Assembly (NCBI GenBank): GCA_040902445.1
Contig: JBBDXJ010000170.1
Span: 1-27,254, forward strand
DNA length: 27,254 nt
From: Chryseosolibacter sp040902445
GTDB taxonomy: Bacteria > Bacteroidota > Bacteroidia > Cytophagales > Cyclobacteriaceae
Reading direction: 5' to 3'
In this document: one piece after another, positions 22,382 through 27,254 of the stretch
Position numbering within the stretch: position 1 is the stretch's first letter
Layout of the letters: the number at the start of each line of letters is the position of its first letter
Made by a program: the position numbers and the translations under genes
Notes under the pieces: model-generated
Database searches by the model: none
Seen by the model: the letters and a program-made list of their open reading frames with translations, nothing else
What the model was told of the DNA's origin: nothing

Positions 22382-22777
22382 ATGATGGTGGAAAACCCTG
22401 AGAAAATTGTCGTATTTCAGCATTTTGACAATGCGATCGATGCCCACATCGCAAAGTCTAAGCTTGACGCCTATGGCGTTCCCTGTTTTCTTACGGAAGA
22501 GAACATGGCAAACCTCTATCCGGGTCAAAGCTTATATGCTTTCAAGATCAGGCTTCACCTCTTTGGCTCCGACCGGGACCGAGCTTCACAAATTCTTATG
22601 GGCGAAGATCTATCAATACAGGGCGAGGATTCCGGGAACTGTCCAAAATGTCAATCGTTAGGAGTAACCAGGGGTTTTCCAAAAAAAGATGCAGACAGTT
22701 TACTCTTTGTTTTGTTTGGCGTCTTTTTTCCGCACAAAAAAGTTAATCAATGCCCTAACTGCGGTTTCGAATTCTGA
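22382..22777 (+). CDS. DUF2007-like protein with C-terminal zinc ribbon
   Basis: 131 aa from the ATG at 22382 (or 22385); the frame is open further upstream but there runs antisense through the neighbouring nucleotidase. The N-terminal domain (about 8-75) reads VVFQHFDNAIDAHIAKSKLD, YGVPCFLTEENMAN, a pattern of DUF2007 'putative signal transducing' proteins, which resemble ferredoxin-like regulatory domains. The C-terminal part has CPKC near residue 88 and CPNC near the end, a C-x2-C pair on each side of a hydrophobic segment (LLFVLFGVFF). This could form a small zinc ribbon. Function is unknown; it is probably cytosolic or membrane-associated. Confidence 0.75.
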   Translation: MMVENPEKIVVFQHFDNAIDAHIAKSKLDAYGVPCFLTEENMANLYPGQSLYAFKIRLHLFGSDRDRASQILMGEDLSIQGEDSGNCPKCQSLGVTRGFPKKDADSLLFVLFGVFFPHKKVNQCPNCGFEF

Positions 22778-22808
22778 TTTGGATATCGCCGATTCCATAT
22801 TAATTTAG
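22778..22808 (+). promoter_or_regulatory. Promoter of the LOG-like gene (TTTG-N19-TAATTTAG)
   Basis: TTTG at 22778-22781, a 19-bp spacer and TAATTTAG at 22801-22808 (seven of eight with TAnnTTTG counting n as free) fit the Bacteroidota -33/-7 pattern. The start codon lies 15 bp after the -7 box. Confidence 0.5.
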
Positions 22809-22823
22809 AGGCAGAATAAATTT

Positions 22824-23351
22824 ATGGTAAAACCGATAGTTGGTATAATGGGGCCCGGAGAAAGCGCCCGGCCCGAGGAAAATGAAATGGCCTTTGAACT
22901 AGGTAAGGCCATTGCTGAACAGGGCTGGATCGTGCTGACCGGAGGCAGAAGTTTCGGAATAATGGAAGCTGCCATGAAAGGGGCTCATGAAGGGAGAGGA
23001 TTGACCATTGGTATTTTACCAAATGATAATCCGGAAAATTCATCTGATGATGCAGACATCAAGATCCTTACCGGAATGGGGAGTGCGAGAAATATCATCA
23101 ATGTGCTCTCAAGTCATATCGTGGTTGTTATTGGAATGGCGGCTGGAACTGCTTCAGAAGTTGCACTGGCGATCAAAGCCAACAAAAAAATAATTTTACT
23201 ACACCAGGATGAGATCACGATCCTCTTTTTTAAAAACCTGGGTACGTATAAGATTCTGGTCGCCAATACCATTGAAGAAACGATGCGAATAATCAAGGAT
23301 TATCTGCGGGTAAGTCACCACCATCATTACCCCGAGCCACTGAATCCCTAA
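22824..23351 (+). CDS. TIGR00725/LOG-like Rossmann-fold protein
   Basis: 175 aa. The glycine-rich N-terminus (VGIMGPGESARPEE), then LTGGRSFGIMEAAMKGAHEG and IGILPNDNP, follow the nucleotide-binding layout of lysine-decarboxylase-like/DprA-like Rossmann proteins (TIGR00725, the group that also contains molybdenum-cofactor carrier proteins). The PGGxGTxxE motif of cytokinin-activating LOG enzymes is replaced by GMAAGTASEVALAIKANK, so LOG phosphoribohydrolase activity is not assured. The four histidines near the C-terminus (VSHHHHYPE) are part of the native sequence. Its promoter is recognisable and it converges on the OmpA-like gene. Confidence 0.75.
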   Translation: MVKPIVGIMGPGESARPEENEMAFELGKAIAEQGWIVLTGGRSFGIMEAAMKGAHEGRGLTIGILPNDNPENSSDDADIKILTGMGSARNIINVLSSHIVVVIGMAAGTASEVALAIKANKKIILLHQDEITILFFKNLGTYKILVANTIEETMRIIKDYLRVSHHHHYPEPLNP

Positions 23352-23396
23352 GTCCTCCGTGCGAACTAGTCCTACCCTTCAGGGGAGCTAGAGGGG

Positions 23397-25154
23397 CTAT
23401 TTCTTCATTACTGTGAATTCAACGCGACGGTTATTAGCTCGGCCTTCTTCCGAATCGTTGGTTTCAATAGGTTTCCCTTCTCCATAACCATGGGCGGTTA
23501 AGCGGAAGCTGTCTATTCCCTGGCTGATAATGTAATTTACCACCTCTTCCGACCTGCCCTGGGATAGAGTCGCATTATAATCATCCGATCCTTTGTTGTC
23601 GGTGTGACCGGAGATCTCTATTTCAACAGACGAATTTTGCTTAAGGAAATCCACCACCTTGTCGAGTTCGACAAAGGATTCGTTTTTCAGTGTAGTCTTA
23701 TCAAAATCAAAATAAATATTTTTTAAGCGAACGGTAAGACCAACTTCAATTGGCTGCAGCACAATATCTTTTGTTACCGGCGTCAGGTCCTTATCATTGA
23801 TCCACACACTGTCAACTGCATTGAGATAGCCTTCCGCGGACGCCGTGATCACATACCATCCCAGTTCTTCGATCTCCCGCTCGTAGGATCCTCTGGGCGC
23901 ATTTATTTTTATTGGCTGATTATTCTTTCCTTTTAAGGCCACGTCGAGGTTCGCCGGAATCTGTTTATTGGTTTTCTGATCATATATCTTGCCATTCAAA
24001 ATTAATTGTTTGGCAATGGGTGTGAGCGGAATATCAATATGGATGGTGGTATCGCTATACAAGAGCGGAATTTTTACTGACTCGGATGCCGGCAAAAATC
24101 CTTCCAGGCTTGCCGTTAGTGCATAGCCAGTCACTTCCGGGATCTTCGATTCGAATTTTCCGGAAACATTTGAGCGCAGTTTTAAGGCGTCGCGGTCCAC
24201 CAATCTGATTTCAACATTTGCCTGAAGCGGATCATTTGTTTTTTGATTGTAGACTGTACCGGCGAGCGTGATCCCGAAAGTTCTTGGCATCAGCATGTAC
24301 AAATCCAGTTGTGCTCCTTCCAGGGCTTTGTTGGCGCGGCTTGTGAAGATATTTCCCTCTGAATCCATCGTGAAGTAAAAATCAAGCGCGGCAGTATTGA
24401 TAGGTTTGCCGAGATTTACCGGTTCCGACCAATTCATCCAGGTGTCGTCAAGGCGAGTGCATTTATATATATCCACACCTCCCTGCCGGCCTGGCGCCTG
24501 CCGTGCGCTGCCAAAAAATAAAGTCTTCTGATCGGGTCCGATAAATGGTCCAACCTCATCCATGTTGGTGCTGAGTTTCATTTTGAGGGGTTGTGAATAC
24601 GACCCATCGCCCTGAAGGTGGCTGGCATAAAGATCGCTGGTGGGGCTGTTTTCCTTTTCGCTAAAATATATGATGATATGCTTCTTGTCTCCTGACATCG
24701 TGGCGCCATAAAAACGACCATTGTTCATTTTTTTGAACTCTTTGACATCGAGTTCTACGAGGTTACCCCTCGTATTTGCAATCGAAAATCCTTTCTCTCC
24801 CTTACTCTTTCCACCTTTAATAAAAATATTACCATCAGGTAAAATGGTGAATACCTGGTTTGAGGGATGAATGTTAAAAGGGGATGACATATGTTCGGCC
24901 GGAGACCACACACCCTGTTCGTCTTTTCTTGAAACCCAGATATCCTGGGTATCATCTTTTCCATAGGTGTTTTCCGGGTGATTTTGCACAAAGAAATAAA
25001 GTGTTTTGCCGTCAGGAGAAACTACCGGCGCAGCTTCATGGCGGAACGTATTTACGGTTTTGTCCATTTTTACAAGTTCGTACCTCGCCGATACTTCCTG
25101 TGCTCGGAGAACAAAACTAAGGGCTGTAAACAGGAGCGTTACAAGCAGTCTCAT
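23397..25154 (-). CDS. PD40 beta-propeller / carboxypeptidase-regulatory / OmpA-like envelope protein
   Basis: 585 aa. The signal peptide ends near RAQ18. Residues about 38-290 contain PD40/WD40-like repeats (VVSPDGKTLYFF, TILPDGNIFIKGG, IGPDQKTLFFGSAR). Two carboxypeptidase-regulatory-like beta-sandwich repeats follow, beginning ITLAGTVYNQKTNDPL (about 295-375) and LILNGKIYDQKTNKQI (about 385-465). The C-terminal 110 residues are an OmpA peptidoglycan-binding domain: IYFDFDKTTLKNES, ISGHTDNKGSDDYN, LSQGRSEEVVNYI, RANNRRVEF. It is probably anchored to peptidoglycan from the outer membrane or periplasm. Such fusions are common in Bacteroidota, including in type IX secretion-associated proteins (PorE-like), but that role is not shown here. 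Confidence 0.88.
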   Translation of the reverse strand: MRLLVTLLFTALSFVLRAQEVSARYELVKMDKTVNTFRHEAAPVVSPDGKTLYFFVQNHPENTYGKDDTQDIWVSRKDEQGVWSPAEHMSSPFNIHPSNQVFTILPDGNIFIKGGKSKGEKGFSIANTRGNLVELDVKEFKKMNNGRFYGATMSGDKKHIIIYFSEKENSPTSDLYASHLQGDGSYSQPLKMKLSTNMDEVGPFIGPDQKTLFFGSARQAPGRQGGVDIYKCTRLDDTWMNWSEPVNLGKPINTAALDFYFTMDSEGNIFTSRANKALEGAQLDLYMLMPRTFGITLAGTVYNQKTNDPLQANVEIRLVDRDALKLRSNVSGKFESKIPEVTGYALTASLEGFLPASESVKIPLLYSDTTIHIDIPLTPIAKQLILNGKIYDQKTNKQIPANLDVALKGKNNQPIKINAPRGSYEREIEELGWYVITASAEGYLNAVDSVWINDKDLTPVTKDIVLQPIEVGLTVRLKNIYFDFDKTTLKNESFVELDKVVDFLKQNSSVEIEISGHTDNKGSDDYNATLSQGRSEEVVNYIISQGIDSFRLTAHGYGEGKPIETNDSEEGRANNRRVEFTVMKK

Positions 25155-25240
25155 GGTTGGGATGTTAGGTAAAAAATAAGTCCTTAAAACAACATGAATC
25201 CCCTGAAAGGAGAAACCGTAACTTCAATTTATCGGGTTAA

Positions 25241-25678
25241 TCACCGGAAAAGAATAAAATCCCTACCGCTGATAGATATCGCGAGAACAACAATTAAGAG
25301 CGCAATCAGGTTAAAGATAAACATCCTTTTGTGTTTGGCAGTGCTGTCAGCCATTTTTTTGGAGGTGGTTCTTGCTAATGTAATAAATATGATGGCAATG
25401 AGCATTGCTGTATTGTGTTCCACCAGCCAGTAACGGGTGGAAGGATCTTTCATAGCTGAGCCGGAAAATTGTACCACGGGGCTGACAAAAAATAAAATCA
25501 ATCCCAGAAGAAGTTGTAAATGCGTCGAGATGAAGAGAAACAGGCTAACCTTATTGTCGGTCGATGTATACGGTTTTCTATTTATCAGGCCGACGAGGGA
25601 AGCAATGATGACGACTATAAGTAAGACAAGGACAATGTATCGAAGATAAGAGTGAGTGAAAAGTAAACCGTTGTACAT
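25241..25678 (-). CDS. Small four-helix membrane protein (cytochrome b-like annotation in relatives)
   Basis: 145 aa with four membrane helices: YLRYIVLVLLIVVIIASLVG, LFLFISTHLQLLLGLILFFV, TAMLIAIIFITLA and MFIFNLIALLIVVLAI. It begins MYNGLLFTHSYLRYIV, a pattern found in Bacteroidota proteins often labelled cytochrome b-like. Histidines are present in or near helices (H9, H53, H88, H116), so haem binding is possible but not shown. It lies alone on the - strand between the OmpA-like gene and a 309-bp gap. Its function is unknown. Confidence 0.75.
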   Translation of the reverse strand: MYNGLLFTHSYLRYIVLVLLIVVIIASLVGLINRKPYTSTDNKVSLFLFISTHLQLLLGLILFFVSPVVQFSGSAMKDPSTRYWLVEHNTAMLIAIIFITLARTTSKKMADSTAKHKRMFIFNLIALLIVVLAISISGRDFILFR

Positions 25679-25987
25679 AGGGTAGGATTTTAACTTGAAA
25701 TTAGCACCCGAAATCGAAACTTCCGAACTTTGTCCTCCATTTAAGGCCGGTGGGCCTCTTTCACTGCGGGCAACCCTCTCACATCCACACCAAAAAGCTT
25801 CTTAAAAATTGTTTTTTGGCAGGGTGAATGGCTTCCTGGCGGGTTTCTCTGTAAAATAAACCCGGATTCACTATTTTTAAGTAAATAATAATCTAAAAAA
25901 TATCATTTTTGCGGAAAGCTTTGTATGGCTTTTAAAAATCCATCTAACACATACTTATAATTTCAAATAATAAAAGTTAAATCAAAA
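25679..25987. other. 309-bp intergenic region before the PQQ dehydrogenase gene
   Basis: No gene is seen. A short perfect hairpin AGGCC-GGTG-GGCCT lies near 25743-25756, and a weak AT-rich inverted repeat CCAAAAA/TTTTTGG near 25788-25817. The last 120 bp are strongly AT-rich, as expected for a promoter region of the downstream gene, but no convincing TTTG-N19-TAnnTTTG pair was found. Confidence 0.5.
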
Positions 25988-27160
25988 TTGACAATGAACA
26001 AAATACACCTTTGCATCACCTTGCTATTATGTGTTGCATTTGCCTGTTCCGACAAAGAAAACGGAGTGGGTGATGTGAACGAGACGGAGGAATATTCAGG
26101 TAAAACCTATGAATCCGAAAAACTGACTTATGGTGTGGATACCATTGCTGAAAATCTCAAAAATCCATGGGGCATTGCTTTCTTACCCGATGGCCGGATG
26201 CTGGTAACCGAACGCGCCGGAGAGATTCTAATTTTTCAGGACGGCAATCAACTCGCCGAAAAAATTCAGATCCCGGATGTTTTTGTTCATGGACAGGGAG
26301 GACTGCTGGATATAAAGCTGCATCCTGATTATGATGAGAACGGGTGGATATATCTAAGCTATGCCAAAAAAGGTGAGGGCGGTGGTGGAACTGTTATCGT
26401 TCGCACAAAACTGGAAGGAAATAAATTCACGGCAATCGAGCAATTGTTTTCGGCCCAACCGTTGTCTGAATCAGGTGCTCACTTCGGATCGCGGATTGTG
26501 TTTGATGGAAATGGCTATATGTACTTTTCTTCAGGTGAACGCGGCACAAAAGAAAATGCCCAGATGCTCAGCAATCACCTTGGAAAAGTTTTGCGTCTGC
26601 ACGATGATGGCAAAGTACCCACTGACAATCCTTTCGTAAATACGGCGGGGGCTAAACCGGAAATCTGGAGCTATGGCCACCGCAACCCCCAGGGCCTTGT
26701 GTATGACTCGGATACAAAAACTCTTTGGGATGTCGAGCACGGTCCCCGTGGTGGTGATGAGCTTAATAAGGTGGAGAAGGGAAAGAATTACGGTTGGCCG
26801 ATTATTACGTACGGTATCAATTACGACGGTACTCCGATCACTGACAAAACTTCTCAGGAAGGATTGGAACAACCTGTTACCTACTGGGTTCCCTCTATCG
26901 CCCCCTGCGGTATGATGCAGGTGAAAGGAGATAAATACGAGGGTTGGAAAAATAGTTTATTGGTCGGAGCCCTGGCGCTCCAGCATGTGGCGCGTGTTGA
27001 GCTGTCGAATGACAAATACGTAAGTCAGGAAAGACTCATTGATCAAATGGCAAGGGTGCGCGCCGTTGAAGAAAGCCCTGACGGATACATTTATATCGCC
27101 ACCGAGGGACCTGGCATGTTGCTCAAAGTGATCCCCGTAAAGGAGAAGGAAGGGAAATAG
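25988..27160 (+). CDS. PQQ-dependent sugar dehydrogenase family lipoprotein
   Basis: About 388-390 aa; the start could also be the ATG at 25994 (MNKIHLC). The signal ends in a lipobox-like AFAC, with the lipidated Cys at about residue 20, followed by SDKENG, so it is a surface or periplasmic lipoprotein. The six-bladed propeller of soluble aldose sugar dehydrogenases (GSDH family, E. coli YliI type) is clear: NPWGIAFLPDGRMLVTERAG, VHGQGGLLDIKLHPDY, ESGAHFGSRIVFDGNGYMYF, WSYGHRNPQGLVYD, VEHGPRGGDELN and NYGWPIITYGINY. His and Arg residues in HGQGG, YGHRNPQG and EHGPRGG are expected to contact PQQ and sugar. The gene is complete; nothing is recognised in the last 94 bases of the window. Confidence 0.9.
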   Translation: MTMNKIHLCITLLLCVAFACSDKENGVGDVNETEEYSGKTYESEKLTYGVDTIAENLKNPWGIAFLPDGRMLVTERAGEILIFQDGNQLAEKIQIPDVFVHGQGGLLDIKLHPDYDENGWIYLSYAKKGEGGGGTVIVRTKLEGNKFTAIEQLFSAQPLSESGAHFGSRIVFDGNGYMYFSSGERGTKENAQMLSNHLGKVLRLHDDGKVPTDNPFVNTAGAKPEIWSYGHRNPQGLVYDSDTKTLWDVEHGPRGGDELNKVEKGKNYGWPIITYGINYDGTPITDKTSQEGLEQPVTYWVPSIAPCGMMQVKGDKYEGWKNSLLVGALALQHVARVELSNDKYVSQERLIDQMARVRAVEESPDGYIYIATEGPGMLLKVIPVKEKEGK

Positions 27161-27254
27161 TCCTTCATCCTTCACTGCCCCATCATTACAAAGGCTCCCC
27201 AATACTAGGGTACCATGTATTATGTCATGAGTTGAAGTTGGGCTTGTTTAAAGG

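Noticed and set aside
23320..23345. Four-His stretch near the end of the LOG-like protein as a cloning tag
   Set aside because: It is only four residues, is followed by native sequence, and lies in ordinary chromosomal context.
23352..23396. Bidirectional terminator between the LOG-like and OmpA-like genes
   Set aside because: Only three or four G-C pairs can be formed (CCC/GGG) with no proper T tract on either strand.

Overview
The window looks like a chromosomal segment of a Bacteroidota bacterium, most likely a Cytophagales-type member; the phylum is a fairly firm inference, the order is not. Support comes from TAnnTTTG-type -7 promoter boxes ahead of several genes, DUF4252 proteins beside an ECF sigma/anti-sigma pair, a single-ACT-domain acetolactate synthase small subunit, a PD40/OmpA fusion protein, an HGSNAT-like membrane acyltransferase and weak or absent Shine-Dalgarno sequences. 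No rRNA, tRNA, CRISPR array, integrase or transposase was recognised.

Layout. (1) 1-3136: the 3' part of a membrane acyltransferase gene (+), then gcvT-comB and a small lipoprotein gene (-). (2) 3219-15806, nearly all on the - strand: a complete branched-chain amino acid set in two blocks, ilvE-ilvD-ilvB-ilvN-ilvC-ilvA and leuC-leuD-leuB-leuA. A hicA-hicB toxin-antitoxin pair on the + strand separates the blocks. Together the enzymes convert threonine and pyruvate to Ile and Val, and 2-ketoisovalerate to Leu. (3) 15929-17302: a collapsed FtsX/MacB-type permease pseudogene, a possible small membrane protein and a conserved-looking 90-aa hypothetical protein. (4) 17307-19080: an ABC-2 type transporter (permease and ATPase). 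(5) 19135-21667: an ECF sigma / anti-sigma / DUF4252 / small secreted protein / DUF4252 series, with an intrinsic terminator inside it. (6) 21748-27160: a deoxyribonucleotidase, a DUF2007-like zinc-ribbon protein, a LOG-like Rossmann protein, an OmpA/PD40 protein, a small four-helix membrane protein and a PQQ-type sugar dehydrogenase lipoprotein.

The main discovery is regulatory. Upstream of ilvE there is an unannotated classical attenuator: a 40-codon leader peptide dense in Leu/Ile/Val codons, a 9-bp antiterminator pairing and a GC-rich terminator with a U tract. A related leader precedes leuC, with a similar terminator sequence, a shorter leader ORF and the same 18-nt box (CAAACTAACAGTTGTAAA) 21-22 nt after the hairpin. 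The two blocks therefore appear to carry paralogous RNA leaders.

Other points: IlvE has Ala where the family has the Glu that contacts PLP N1; a hairpin built from short repeated words and followed by T7 sits just upstream of ilvA; and the hicAB promoter carries a perfect 15-bp palindrome next to the leuC leader.
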